Below are positions 1 through 8,017 of a stretch of DNA of 64,000 bases, piece after piece; position 1 is the stretch's first letter, and every line of letters begins with the position of its first letter. Position numbers and translations under genes: made by a program. The notes under the pieces are model-generated. The model did no database searches, had not been told where the DNA came from, and was given only the letters and a program-made list of their open reading frames with translations. Source of the DNA: Klebsiella africana (GTDB lineage: Bacteria; Pseudomonadota; Gammaproteobacteria; Enterobacterales; Enterobacteriaceae); contig NZ_CP084874.1 in the NCBI RefSeq assembly GCF_020526085.1, positions 1,054,001 through 1,118,000 of the forward strand, given 5' to 3'.

Positions 1-777
1 GGTGATACGCTGTTCTATATCGCCTGGGTTACCGGCAACGATTTCCGCGATCTGGCGCAACGCAACAACGTCCCAGCCCCGTATGCGTTGAACGTCGGGC
101 AGGTGCTGCAGGTTGGCAATGCGGCAGGTCAGCCAATCACCGGTGAAAACGCCGTTTCTCAGGCCAGCGCAAGAGCGAGCGGCGGTGCGACGGCCAGCAC
201 AACTTCTGCACAAAAATCCACCGCGGTGGTTGCTTCACAACCGACTATTACGTATTCTGAATCTTCAGGTGAACAGAGTGCTACCAAGATGTTGCCTAAT
301 AATAAACCAGCGACCACAACCACAACGGTTGTCGCGCCGGTAACGGCACCCACAACGGTGAGCACAACCCAGCCGACTGCAAGCAGTACGTCAACCAGTT
401 CGCCGATCTCAGCATGGCGCTGGCCGACTGATGGCAAAGTTATCGAGAACTTTAGTGGCGCGGAAGGCGGCAATAAAGGTATCGACATTGCAGGCAGTAA
501 GGGACAGGCTATTGTCGCGACCGCCGATGGGCGCGTCGTCTATGCCGGTAACGCACTGCGCGGCTACGGTAATCTTATTATCATCAAACACAACGATGAT
601 TACCTGAGTGCCTACGCTCATAACGATACCATGCTGGTTCGGGAGCAACAGGAAGTCAAAGCGGGGCAGAAAATCGCTACCATGGGTAGCACCGGAACCA
701 GCTCAACAAGATTACATTTTGAAATTCGTTACAAGGGGAAATCCGTCAACCCGCTGCAGTACTTACCGCAGCGATAA
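1..777 (+). CDS. nlpD: NlpD, murein hydrolase activator (5' end outside window)
   Basis: The reading frame is open from the first base, so this is the C-terminal part of the gene. The visible protein starts inside a LysM peptidoglycan-binding repeat ([12 protein letters not shown]...), continues through a low-complexity Ser/Thr/Ala/Gln linker (about residues 45-135 of the visible part), and ends with an M23/LytM-like domain up to LQYLPQR. The LytM domain reads NKGIDIAG where active M23 peptidases carry a metal-binding His, which fits NlpD being a non-enzymatic activator of the amidase AmiC at the division septum. It lies directly upstream of rpoS, as in other enterics, where the main rpoS promoter lies inside nlpD. 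Identification rests on domain order and synteny. Confidence 0.95.
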   Translation, partial: GDTLFYIAWVTGNDFRDLAQRNNVPAPYALNVGQVLQVGNAAGQPITGENAVSQASARASGGATASTTSAQKSTAVVASQPTITYSESSGEQSATKMLPNNKPATTTTTVVAPVTAPTTVSTTQPTASSTSTSSPISAWRWPTDGKVIENFSGAEGGNKGIDIAGSKGQAIVATADGRVVYAGNALRGYGNLIIIKHNDDYLSAYAHNDTMLVREQQEVKAGQKIATMGSTGTSSTRLHFEIRYKGKSVNPLQYLPQR

Positions 778-935
778 TTTGGCAAAGTACGGATAAGCGA
801 AGCATCAGCTAACAGGCGCCAGGGCGGTGTCTATGCGCCTCTCACAGAGAGGAGTAGGGGAAATCGTCCAGGCGTCTTTTGTTGATGTGCCGTGGAAGGT
901 GCTTTGCTCAGGGATCACGGGTAGGAGCCACCTTT
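778..935 (+). promoter_or_regulatory. Proximal part of the rpoS mRNA leader
   Basis: The 158 bases between the nlpD stop and the rpoS ATG end in a strong Shine-Dalgarno (GTAGGAGCC, 921-929) seven bases before the start. The last stretch (AGGGATCACGGGTAGGAGCC) matches the enteric rpoS leader that is targeted by Hfq-dependent sRNAs such as DsrA, RprA and ArcZ. The spacer looks roughly 90-100 bases longer than the E. coli one as I recall it. The extra sequence (about 790-885) includes CTCACAGAGAGGAG. Confidence 0.6.
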
Positions 936-1928
936 ATGAGTCAGAATACGCTGAAAGTTCATGATTTAAATGAAGACGCGGAATTTGATGAGAACGGAAT
1001 TGAGGTTTTCGACGAGAAGGCCTTAGTAGAAGAGGAACCCAGTGATAGCGATCTGGCTGAGGAAGAGCTACTGTCGCAAGGCGCAACCCAGCGCGTACTT
1101 GACGCCACTCAGCTTTATCTTGGAGAGATTGGTTATTCCCCACTGCTGACCGCGGAAGAGGAAGTCTATTTCGCGCGTCGCGCACTGCGTGGTGATGTCG
1201 CTTCACGCCGTCGCATGATTGAAAGTAACCTGCGTCTGGTGGTGAAGATTGCCCGTCGTTACAGTAATCGTGGTCTGGCGCTGCTGGATCTGATTGAAGA
1301 AGGTAACCTCGGCCTTATCCGCGCTGTTGAGAAGTTTGACCCGGAACGTGGGTTCCGTTTTTCGACCTATGCGACCTGGTGGATCCGCCAGACCATTGAA
1401 CGGGCGATCATGAACCAAACCCGGACGATCCGTTTGCCGATCCATATTGTTAAAGAGCTGAACGTCTATCTGCGTACCGCGCGCGAGTTGTCCCATAAGC
1501 TGGACCACGAGCCTAGCGCGGAAGAGATTGCCGAACAGCTGGACAAACCGGTCGATGACGTCAGCCGTATGCTGCGTCTGAACGAGCGCATCACCTCCGT
1601 GGATACCCCGCTGGGGGGCGATTCAGAAAAAGCGCTGCTGGATATTCTGGCCGATGAGAAAGAGAACGGCCCGGAAGACACCACGCAGGACGATGATATG
1701 AAGCAAAGTATCGTCAAATGGCTGTTCGAACTGAACGCCAAGCAGCGTGAAGTTCTGGCACGTCGTTTTGGTCTGCTGGGTTATGAAGCAGCTACGCTGG
1801 AGGATGTGGGCCGTGAAATTGGCCTGACCCGCGAGCGTGTGCGTCAGATCCAGGTGGAAGGTCTGCGTCGCCTGCGGGAAATTCTGCAGGGACAAGGGCT
1901 GAATATCGAAGCGCTCTTCCGCGAATAA
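936..1928 (+). CDS. rpoS: RNA polymerase sigma factor RpoS (sigma-38)
   Basis: Master sigma factor of the general stress and stationary-phase response. The 330-residue product begins [17 protein letters not shown] and carries region 1.2, region 2 ([22 protein letters not shown], then the -10-recognising [17 protein letters not shown]), region 3 and region 4 ([21 protein letters not shown]). It ends NIEALFRE at the usual length. An in-frame upstream start would add 19 residues, but the ATG at 936 has the consensus ribosome site and the conserved N-terminus. Residue 33 is Glu, so there is no amber codon like the one seen in some E. coli lineages. The gene looks intact. Confidence 0.98.
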   Translation: MSQNTLKVHDLNEDAEFDENGIEVFDEKALVEEEPSDSDLAEEELLSQGATQRVLDATQLYLGEIGYSPLLTAEEEVYFARRALRGDVASRRRMIESNLRLVVKIARRYSNRGLALLDLIEEGNLGLIRAVEKFDPERGFRFSTYATWWIRQTIERAIMNQTRTIRLPIHIVKELNVYLRTARELSHKLDHEPSAEEIAEQLDKPVDDVSRMLRLNERITSVDTPLGGDSEKALLDILADEKENGPEDTTQDDDMKQSIVKWLFELNAKQREVLARRFGLLGYEAATLEDVGREIGLTRERVRQIQVEGLRRLREILQGQGLNIEALFRE

Positions 1929-1941
1929 GACGTTTTCTCTC

Positions 1942-1975
1942 AAAAAGGCCCCCTCGAAAGTCGGGGCCTTTTTCT
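1942..1975 (+). terminator. Rho-independent terminator of rpoS
   Basis: AAAAAGGCCCC and GGGGCCTTTTT pair around a short loop 13 bases after the rpoS stop and are followed by T-rich sequence. The A-tract/T-tract symmetry lets it serve the convergent gene at 1981 too. Confidence 0.9.
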
Positions 1976-1980
1976 TTGTC

Positions 1981-2358
1981 CTAGCCGAGGCGGGTTTCCT
2001 GCAGATGGCGCCAGATAATTTTCCCGTCTGTTTGCTGAAAAACCACCGTCGACCAGCGTACGTTATTACTGCTATCCGCCAGCGTTTGGCTTTCACGATA
2101 TAGCACTGCGGCGCCGTCGTGCCACTCGCTGATGATTTCCAGCTGATCCACTACGATGTCTAACCCCGGACGGCTGCCGCCGGCGTGGTGGAAAAAACGG
2201 CTCACCGTTGGGTAGTCCATCTTCTCACCGTTCAAGGGGATCATGGCGAATTCGGCGGCAAAACGCTTCATCAGCGCCTGCGCGCTTCCTTCGCCATGGC
2301 TTAACCAGCGTTCGATAAGGACATGGGCATCGAGGACTTCCTGCAGATAAGGATTCAT
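1981..2358 (-). CDS. DUF4440/SnoaL-like (NTF2 fold) protein
   Basis: A 125-residue protein beginning MNPYLQEVLDAHVLIERWL. The pattern of an N-terminal helix pair with a central Phe/Met core, then strands carrying DQLEIISEWHDGAAVLYRESQ and RWSTVVFQQTDGKIIWRHLQ, fits the DUF4440/SnoaL-like NTF2 superfamily. Members include ketosteroid-isomerase-like enzymes and many proteins of unknown role. Its start overlaps the stop of the MFS gene by four bases (ATGA), so the two are translationally coupled. No substrate can be inferred. Confidence 0.7.
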   Translation of the reverse strand: MNPYLQEVLDAHVLIERWLSHGEGSAQALMKRFAAEFAMIPLNGEKMDYPTVSRFFHHAGGSRPGLDIVVDQLEIISEWHDGAAVLYRESQTLADSSNNVRWSTVVFQQTDGKIIWRHLQETRLG

Positions 2359-3557
2359 GACTTCTCCAGAGTGGTGTGCAGGCGATGGATAATCGCCCGA
2401 TTATTCAGCCGCAGGCAAAACAGCAGCGGCAACAGGGTAATGACGGCGGCGCTGATAAATACCCCCTGCCAGGCGTAGGCCGGCGGGAATACCCTCAGCA
2501 GCAGGGCGAGCAGCGCGCTGCCGACAAAGAAACTGACCTGGCGGTTAAGGTTCCATAGCGCGCTGGCGTCAGGCATCTCTCCGGCAGGCGTATGCAGGAA
2601 AGCGCTGCTTTGCGCGGTGCTGCTGCATAAGCTGCCGCCGCCGCCCATTAGCGTAAAGGCGAGAATTAACAGCGCCAGTGGATTCTGCGCATCGATCTTC
2701 AGCAGCAGCAGGATCCCCGCCGCCTGAAGCAGGCAGCCGATGACGACCAGCGGCCGTGGCCCGAAGCGGTTGAAATATCTGCCGGTAAAGGTGATGGCGG
2801 CAAACGAGGCCAGAGACCAGGGCACCATCAGGGCACCGATTGCCCCTGGCGCCATCCCGGTGACGCGTTGCAGGTAGAACATCCCCACCACGTTGACGCC
2901 AATAAACATCCCCGGCACGCAGAGGTAGATCAGCATCGCGAAGCGCAGCAGGGGATCGGCCAGCAGCGACAGCGGAAGAAAGCGAGTCGGGCGAACCGGA
3001 CCGGGGCTGTCGTTCAGCCATTGCACCGCCAGCACAAAGGTTAGCAGAGCTACAGGCAGGCTGGCGAAAAAGACCCAGCGCCAGCTGCACGCCTCGACTA
3101 ACAGGCCGCCGATCGCTGGCGAGCAGGCGGGGGCCAGCAGGCCGACCAGCATCACCGCCGCCGACAGCTTCGCCCGCTCATGTGGTTGAAACAGCGGCCA
3201 CGTCAGCGCCTGGCCGAGAGGGATTAACAGCCCGCCGCCCATCCCCTGCAGCGTCCGCCATAAAAGCAGTTCGCTCAGGCTGTTGGCAAGTCCTGCCGCC
3301 AGTGCGCCGAGGCTGAACAGCCCCAGCGAGAGTAAAAACAGCCGTTTTGCCCCCCAGCGCTGGCTGAGCCAGGCGCTGAACGGTATGACGACCGTCAGGC
3401 CGAGAATATAGGCATTGCTGACCCACGCCAGCTGCGAGACGGAAACTCCCAACGCGCGGCTGATGGCCGGAAAGGCGATGCTGGCGATAAACATATTGAT
3501 TAAATCGAGAAAAAAGCCGAACAGAAAAACGGTAGCAACGCGGTGGCGATAGGTCAT
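2355..3557 (-). CDS. MFS transporter, drug-efflux type
   Basis: A 400-residue polytopic membrane protein with about 12 hydrophobic segments. It has the typical MFS motif A between TM2 and TM3 (AWLSQRWGAKRLF) and the antiporter-type stretch LLWRTLQGMGGGLLIPLGQAL after TM4. This places it among proton-driven drug/metabolite exporters of the major facilitator superfamily. The first TM begins right after MTYRHR, supporting the chosen start. It is cotranscribed with the DUF4440 gene and divergent from the LysR gene at 3666, which is the likely regulator. The substrate is unknown. Confidence 0.85.
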   Translation of the reverse strand: MTYRHRVATVFLFGFFLDLINMFIASIAFPAISRALGVSVSQLAWVSNAYILGLTVVIPFSAWLSQRWGAKRLFLLSLGLFSLGALAAGLANSLSELLLWRTLQGMGGGLLIPLGQALTWPLFQPHERAKLSAAVMLVGLLAPACSPAIGGLLVEACSWRWVFFASLPVALLTFVLAVQWLNDSPGPVRPTRFLPLSLLADPLLRFAMLIYLCVPGMFIGVNVVGMFYLQRVTGMAPGAIGALMVPWSLASFAAITFTGRYFNRFGPRPLVVIGCLLQAAGILLLLKIDAQNPLALLILAFTLMGGGGSLCSSTAQSSAFLHTPAGEMPDASALWNLNRQVSFFVGSALLALLLRVFPPAYAWQGVFISAAVITLLPLLFCLRLNNRAIIHRLHTTLEKS

Positions 3558-3665
3558 GGTTCACTCCCTCAGACAGGCGGCTACTGTAAACCTGCCGCCG
3601 CGAGGGATAAACGGGACTAATCGGGATATACTGTCTGAATATTTTTGACAATCATCCGGACGACG

Positions 3666-4553
3666 ATGCTTAATCTTCAGCGCGTGACCATGTTTATCGC
3701 CGTGGTAGACGCCGGCAGCTTTACCCTGGCCGCTGCGGCGCTGGGGCAGACCAAGGCGGTGGTCAGCTTTAACGTACGGCAGCTGGAAAATGAGCTGGGG
3801 GTCACGCTGCTGCTGCGTTCGACGCGGCGTTTGCGGCTCACCGATGCCGGGGCGCTGTTCTATCAGCGTGGAGTGGCGCTCCTGAACGCGGCGGAAAATC
3901 TGCAGGATGAAGTGCGGGCCAGCCATAGCGGCTTAAGCGGGGAGCTACGGATCACCACCACGCCGGAGTATGGCGCGCAGGTTATCATTCCGGCGCTGGC
4001 CGCGTTCGCCCGTCGTCATCCGGCGCTGCGGGTGCGCCACGTCTCCTCCTCCCATCATGCGGACCTCATTTCAGAACGATTTGATGTGGCGATACGCCTC
4101 GGTACGCTGGTCGATTCCCGCTATCGGGCGACGCGGATAGCCAGTTTCGCGATCCTGCCCGTGGCTTCCCCAGCCTGGCTGGCAAGCCATCCGGTGCAGA
4201 CGCTGTCCGATCTGGCGCAAGCTGAGTGGATTATTCATGAGCGTCTGCCGGCGCCGTTGCGCTGGCAGCTGCGAACGGATCACCAGACAGAGGTGGATTT
4301 CGCGATAGCCCACGCGCCGCGGTTTTCAGCTGATAGCGCTACGGCGCTGATGAGCTTTGCTCTGGCGGGATGCGGCGTCGCCTTGCTGCCGGCATGGCTG
4401 GTAGCCGAAAAGGTGGCGCAGCGGGAGCTGGTGCCGCTCCTGCCGGAATATCACTTCCCTCAGCAGGGCGTGTATGCTCTTTACCCCGACTCGCAGCATT
4501 TGCCGACCCGGGTGCGGGCATTTATTGACTTCCTGCGCGAGAAGGTCGGTTAA
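3666..4553 (+). CDS. LysR-family transcriptional regulator
   Basis: A 295-residue regulator with an N-terminal winged HTH (MLNLQRVTMFIAVVDAGSFTLAAAALGQTKAVVSFNVRQLE) and a C-terminal periplasmic-binding-like effector domain. The ATG at 3666 is preferred over the upstream TTG because LysR proteins normally start 5-8 residues before the first helix. It is divergent from the MFS/DUF4440 pair across a 108-bp gap, the classical arrangement for a LysR protein controlling its neighbour and itself. The coinducer is unknown. Confidence 0.88.
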   Translation: MLNLQRVTMFIAVVDAGSFTLAAAALGQTKAVVSFNVRQLENELGVTLLLRSTRRLRLTDAGALFYQRGVALLNAAENLQDEVRASHSGLSGELRITTTPEYGAQVIIPALAAFARRHPALRVRHVSSSHHADLISERFDVAIRLGTLVDSRYRATRIASFAILPVASPAWLASHPVQTLSDLAQAEWIIHERLPAPLRWQLRTDHQTEVDFAIAHAPRFSADSATALMSFALAGCGVALLPAWLVAEKVAQRELVPLLPEYHFPQQGVYALYPDSQHLPTRVRAFIDFLREKVG

Positions 4554-4561
4554 GCGCCCGT

Positions 4562-4969
4562 TCAGGGCGCCATCATTTTGCGCACCAGACGGGAGAACTG
4601 CTCGCGCTCGTCATCGCTCAGGCGGCCGAGAAATTCGTCATCAACCTCATTTCCGTGTGGAATCGAACGGTTAAGCAACGCTTCGCCTTCCTCCGTCAGA
4701 TAGACGAAGCGGCGGCGTTTATCAGCCGGATCGTGCTCGCGGCGCACCAGACCACGCGCTTCCATCCGGCTGAGCATCTCCGCCAGCGTGGCCTTAGTGC
4801 TGACTGCCGCTTCAATCAGCACAACCTGCTCGATCCCTGGCTGCTCCGCTACTGAGCGCATCACCGCATACTGAGGCTTGGTCAGGTCCGGTAACGCCTG
4901 CTGCCAGCGGGCGGTATGTTGCTGAAAAAGCTGGCGCAGCAGGTGGAATGCTTCGTTTCTTAACTCCAT
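4562..4969 (-). CDS. MarR-family regulator next to the kpd operon
   Basis: A 135-residue winged-helix protein. The recognition helix is around AAVSTKATLAEMLSRMEARGLV and the wing is REHDPADKRRRFVYLTEEG, which is diagnostic of MarR. It is divergent from kpdB with a 173-bp intergenic region carrying repeated GTTCGT/ACGAAC half sites, so it probably represses kpdBCD until a phenolic acid binds. MarR proteins commonly sense phenolic ligands, which suits the neighbouring decarboxylase. Confidence 0.85.
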   Translation of the reverse strand: MELRNEAFHLLRQLFQQHTARWQQALPDLTKPQYAVMRSVAEQPGIEQVVLIEAAVSTKATLAEMLSRMEARGLVRREHDPADKRRRFVYLTEEGEALLNRSIPHGNEVDDEFLGRLSDDEREQFSRLVRKMMAP

Positions 4970-5007
4970 GACGACTCCGTAACAAAACTGTCACCTCTAT
5001 GATAGCT

Positions 5008-5123
5008 GTTCGTACGCCTTTTTATACCCTTTCTACGTTTTGATTAAAAATGCGCACGTATACGAACGATCTTGCCAATAAGGCCTGGAGGGGGTAGTTT
5101 AATTGCAAAGTTCGTACACGAAC
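5008..5123. promoter_or_regulatory. Candidate operators of the kpd regulator
   Basis: The kpdB/marR intergenic region has GTTCGT at 5008-5013, ACGAAC at 5062-5067, and a full inverted pair GTTCGTACACGAAC at 5110-5123, just before the kpdB ribosome site. Repetition of one hexamer and its complement in a divergent promoter region is what a dimeric MarR repressor would need. The assignment to this MarR protein is inferred from position. Confidence 0.5.
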
Positions 5124-5142
5124 AAAAGTAATGAGGTCTTAA

Positions 5143-5736
5143 ATGAAACTGATTATTGGGATGACGGGGGCCACCGGCGCACCGCTTGGGGTGGCATTGC
5201 TGCAGGCGTTGCGCGACATGCCGGAGGTGGAAACCCATCTGGTGATGTCGAAATGGGCTAAAACCACCATCGAGCTGGAAACGCCCTGGACAGCACGCGA
5301 AGTGGCCGCGCTGGCGGACTTTTGCCACAGCCCGGCTGACCAGGCCGCCACCATCTCCTCAGGTTCATTTCGCACCGACGGCATGATCGTCATTCCCTGC
5401 AGTATGAAAACGCTGGCAGGTATTCGCGCAGGCTATGCCGAAGGGCTGGTGGGCCGTGCGGCGGACGTGGTGCTCAAAGAGGGGCGCAAGCTGGTGTTGG
5501 TCCCGCGGGAAATGCCGCTCAGCACAATCCATCTGGAGAACATGCTGGCGCTGTCGCGCATGGGCGTGGCGATGGTCCCGCCGATGCCGGCTTACTACAA
5601 CCACCCGGAGACGGTTGACGATATCACTCATCATATTGTTACCCGGGTGCTGGATCAGTTTGGCCTCGACTATCACAAAGCGCGCCGCTGGAACGGTTTA
5701 CGCACGGCAGAACAATTTGCACAGGAGATCGAATAA
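5143..5736 (+). CDS. kpdB: UbiX-like flavin prenyltransferase, hydroxyarylic acid decarboxylase subunit B
   Basis: A 197-residue UbiX/Pad1 family protein. It has the N-terminal flavin-binding Rossmann motif (MKLIIGMTGATGAPLGVALLQAL), the SSGSFRTDGMIVIPCSMKTLAGI stretch and LVPREMPLSTIHLENMLAL, all characteristic of flavin prenyltransferases. It makes the prenylated FMN used by the UbiD-type partner KpdC. It is the first gene of the three-gene B-C-D cluster described in Klebsiella for non-oxidative 4-hydroxybenzoate decarboxylation. Its stop overlaps the kpdC start by one base (TAATG). Confidence 0.93.
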   Translation: MKLIIGMTGATGAPLGVALLQALRDMPEVETHLVMSKWAKTTIELETPWTAREVAALADFCHSPADQAATISSGSFRTDGMIVIPCSMKTLAGIRAGYAEGLVGRAADVVLKEGRKLVLVPREMPLSTIHLENMLALSRMGVAMVPPMPAYYNHPETVDDITHHIVTRVLDQFGLDYHKARRWNGLRTAEQFAQEIE

Positions 5737-7163
5737 TGGCTTTTGATGATTTGCGCAGCTTTTTGCAGGCGCTGGATGACCAGGGACAACTGCTGAAAAT
5801 CAGTGAAGAGGTGAATGCGGAGCCTGATATAGCGGCGGCCGCCAATGCCACCGGACGTATCGGCGATGGCGCCCCGGCGTTATGGTTTGACAATATTCGC
5901 GGCTTTACCGATGCGCGGGTAGTCATGAACACCATTGGTTCCTGGCAGAACCACGCTATCTCACTGGGCCTGGCGCCCAACACCCCGGTGAAAAAGCAGA
6001 TTGATGAGATTATCCGTCGCTGGGATAATTTTCCCGTCGCTCCGGAACGCCGCGCCAACCCGGCCTGGGCAGAAAATACTGTTGATGGCGATGATATCAA
6101 CCTGTTCGATATTCTGCCGCTGTTCCGCCTCAATGATGGCGACGGCGGTTTCTACCTTGATAAAGCGTGCGTGGTGTCCCGCGATCCGCTGGATAAAGAT
6201 AACTTCGGCAAGCAGAACGTCGGCATCTACCGTATGGAAGTGAAGGGCAAGCGCAAGCTCGGCCTGCAGCCAGTACCGATGCACGATATCGCGCTGCATC
6301 TGCATAAAGCGGAAGAGCGTGGGGAAGATCTGCCGATCGCTATTACCCTCGGTAACGATCCGATCATTACCCTGATGGGCGCTACGCCGCTGAAATACGA
6401 TCAGTCTGAATATGAGATGGCTGGTGCGCTGCGCGAAAGTCCGTATCCGATCGCCACCGCACCGCTGACCGGTTTTGATGTGCCGTGGGGCTCCGAAGTG
6501 ATCCTCGAAGGGGTAATTGAAGGACGCAAACGTGAAGTCGAAGGGCCGTTTGGCGAGTTTACCGGTCACTACTCCGGCTGTCGTAACATGACGGTGGTAC
6601 GTATCGACAAAGTCTCGTATCGCACGAAACCGATTTTTGAATCCCTCTATCTTGGCATGCCGTGGACCGAAATTGACTACCTGATGGGCCCGGTGACCTG
6701 CGTGCCGCTATATCAGCAGCTGAAAGCAGATTTCCCGGAAGTGCAGGCGGTCAACGCCATGTACACCCATGGTCTGCTGGCAATTATCTCCACCAAAAAA
6801 CGCTACGGCGGCTTTGCCCGTGCAGTGGGGATGCGGGCGATGACCACCCCGCATGGCCTTGGCTATGTGAAGATGGTGATCATGGTCGATGAAGACGTGG
6901 ATCCGTTCAACCTGCCGCAGGTGATGTGGGCGCTCTCCTCGAAGGTTAACCCGGCGGGAGACCTGGTGCAGTTGCCGAACATGTCGGTCCTTGAACTTGA
7001 TCCAGGCTCCAGTCCGGCGGGGATCACCGACAAACTGATTATCGACGCCACCACCCCGGTTGCGCCGGACCTTCGCGGCCACTACAGCCAGCCGGTGCAG
7101 GATCTGCCGGAAACCAAAGCCTGGGCTGAAAAACTGACCGCTATGCTGGCCAACCGTAAATAA
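5736..7163 (+). CDS. kpdC: UbiD-family hydroxyarylic acid decarboxylase, subunit C
   Basis: A 475-residue UbiD-family decarboxylase, the normal length for subunit C of the B/C/D type. It begins MAFDDLRSFLQALDDQGQLLKI and includes the conserved prFMN/metal region around EGPFGEFTGHYSG and the catalytic E-R-E-type stretch near LGMPWTEIDYLMGP. It catalyses reversible non-oxidative decarboxylation of hydroxybenzoates to phenols using prenyl-FMN made by KpdB. It is translationally coupled to kpdB and followed by kpdD after 10 bases. Confidence 0.94.
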   Translation: MAFDDLRSFLQALDDQGQLLKISEEVNAEPDIAAAANATGRIGDGAPALWFDNIRGFTDARVVMNTIGSWQNHAISLGLAPNTPVKKQIDEIIRRWDNFPVAPERRANPAWAENTVDGDDINLFDILPLFRLNDGDGGFYLDKACVVSRDPLDKDNFGKQNVGIYRMEVKGKRKLGLQPVPMHDIALHLHKAEERGEDLPIAITLGNDPIITLMGATPLKYDQSEYEMAGALRESPYPIATAPLTGFDVPWGSEVILEGVIEGRKREVEGPFGEFTGHYSGCRNMTVVRIDKVSYRTKPIFESLYLGMPWTEIDYLMGPVTCVPLYQQLKADFPEVQAVNAMYTHGLLAIISTKKRYGGFARAVGMRAMTTPHGLGYVKMVIMVDEDVDPFNLPQVMWALSSKVNPAGDLVQLPNMSVLELDPGSSPAGITDKLIIDATTPVAPDLRGHYSQPVQDLPETKAWAEKLTAMLANRK

Positions 7164-7173
7164 GGAGAAGATG

Positions 7174-7410
7174 ATGATTTGTCCACGTTGCGCCGATGAA
7201 AAAATTGAAGTCATGGCGACATCGCCGGTGAAAGGGGTCTGGACCGTGTATCAGTGCCAGCACTGTCTTTATACCTGGCGAAATACCGAGCCGCTGCGCC
7301 GCACCAGTCGCGAACACTATCCGGAAGCGTTCCGCATGACGCAGAAAGATATTGATGAGGCGCCGCAGGTGCCGCACGTACCGCCGCTATTGTCGGAAGA
7401 TAAGCGTTAA
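7174..7410 (+). CDS. kpdD: Small zinc-ribbon-like subunit D of hydroxyarylic acid decarboxylase
   Basis: A 78-residue protein with two Cys pairs (MICPRCADEK and YQCQHCLYTWRNTEPLRR), the hallmark of the VdcD/KpdD subunits that accompany UbiD-type decarboxylases. The start at 7174 is chosen over the ATG at 7171 because the GGAG of the ribosome site ends only three bases before 7171 but six before 7174. It is the last gene of the operon and is followed by a terminator. Confidence 0.9.
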   Translation: MICPRCADEKIEVMATSPVKGVWTVYQCQHCLYTWRNTEPLRRTSREHYPEAFRMTQKDIDEAPQVPHVPPLLSEDKR

Positions 7411-7413
7411 TGA

Positions 7414-7441
7414 AAGGGGCCCGCTAAGTCGGGCCTTTTTT
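7414..7441 (+). terminator. Rho-independent terminator of kpdBCD
   Basis: GGCCCG (7418-7423) pairs with CGGGCC (7430-7435) and is followed by six T residues. It lies a few bases after the kpdD stop. Confidence 0.88.
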
Positions 7442-7589
7442 ATATTTAGTACAATTATGGAAGCTATTTTTTCATTAAATTAAAAAATTACGTGAAGGGT
7501 TAATATACTGGGATGACTTTACGAGTCTGCTTCCAGATTATTATAAAATCCGTCTGATTAATTCCTTGAAGATAAATTTAACACCCTGA

Positions 7590-7748
7590 CGAGTATAGAA
7601 TAGCGGCGGGTGCTTGAGGCTGTCTGGCCTTGAGCATTACAAGGACTCCAGACAGACGAAAGCCCCAGGAGATATATCTATCAACTGAGGCTAGCGAATG
7701 AACATAGACAATTCAGATGTTAGTCTCTTCTTTGCAGGGAGGCAAGAT
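7590..7748 (+). ncRNA. hok-type mRNA leader with presumed antisense sok region
   Basis: The stretch GCGGGTGCTTGAGGCTGTCTG followed by CCAGACAGACGAAAGCCCC is the recurrent hok/gef leader. Its inverted repeat (GTCTGG at 7622 with CCAGACAGAC near 7650) forms the structured mRNA that keeps hok silent until 3' processing. An in-frame reading frame runs from 7698 into hok. Known loci carry an antisense sok RNA gene on the opposite strand in this interval, but I cannot place its promoter securely. Bases 7442-7589 are AT-rich with nothing recognisable. Confidence 0.55.
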
Positions 7749-7901
7749 ATGCTGACAAAATATGCCCTTGTGGCAATCATCGTACTCTGTATTACGGTAC
7801 TGGGATTTACGCTGTTGGTGCACAGCTCACTGTGCGAGCTGAGTATTAAAGAGCGTAATATTGAGTTTAAAGCTGTTCTCGCTTACGAATCGAAGAAGTA
7901 G
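7749..7901 (+). CDS. Hok/Gef-family type I toxin
   Basis: A 50-residue membrane peptide starting [19 protein letters not shown]. It has a single N-terminal TM helix, then the family's SSLCEL motif and a C-terminal tail ending AYESKK, which match HokA-E. The ATG at 7749 has GGGAGG six bases upstream and gives the usual 50-52 residues. Hok peptides depolarise the inner membrane when their antisense RNA decays. After the stop, a GC hairpin (GCGCGGGGGCAACCCCGCG, about 7907-7925) matches the 3' fold-back region of hok mRNAs. Confidence 0.87.
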   Translation: MLTKYALVAIIVLCITVLGFTLLVHSSLCELSIKERNIEFKAVLAYESKK

Positions 7902-7970
7902 CATCCGCGCGGGGGCAACCCCGCGTATGGGTTGTCAGGACGCATCCTCTAGCACCCATTTTATTTGCTA

Positions 7971-8002
7971 AAACGGCAGCGCTTCGCAGCGCTGCCGTTT
8001 TT
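7971..8002. terminator. Bidirectional terminator between hok and mutS
   Basis: CGGCAGCGCT (7974-7983) pairs perfectly with AGCGCTGCCG (7988-7997) around TCGC, flanked by A's on the left and T's on the right. It serves the plus-strand hok transcript and the minus-strand mutS transcript. Confidence 0.9.
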
Positions 8003-8017
8003 CACCTTAATGCCTGA

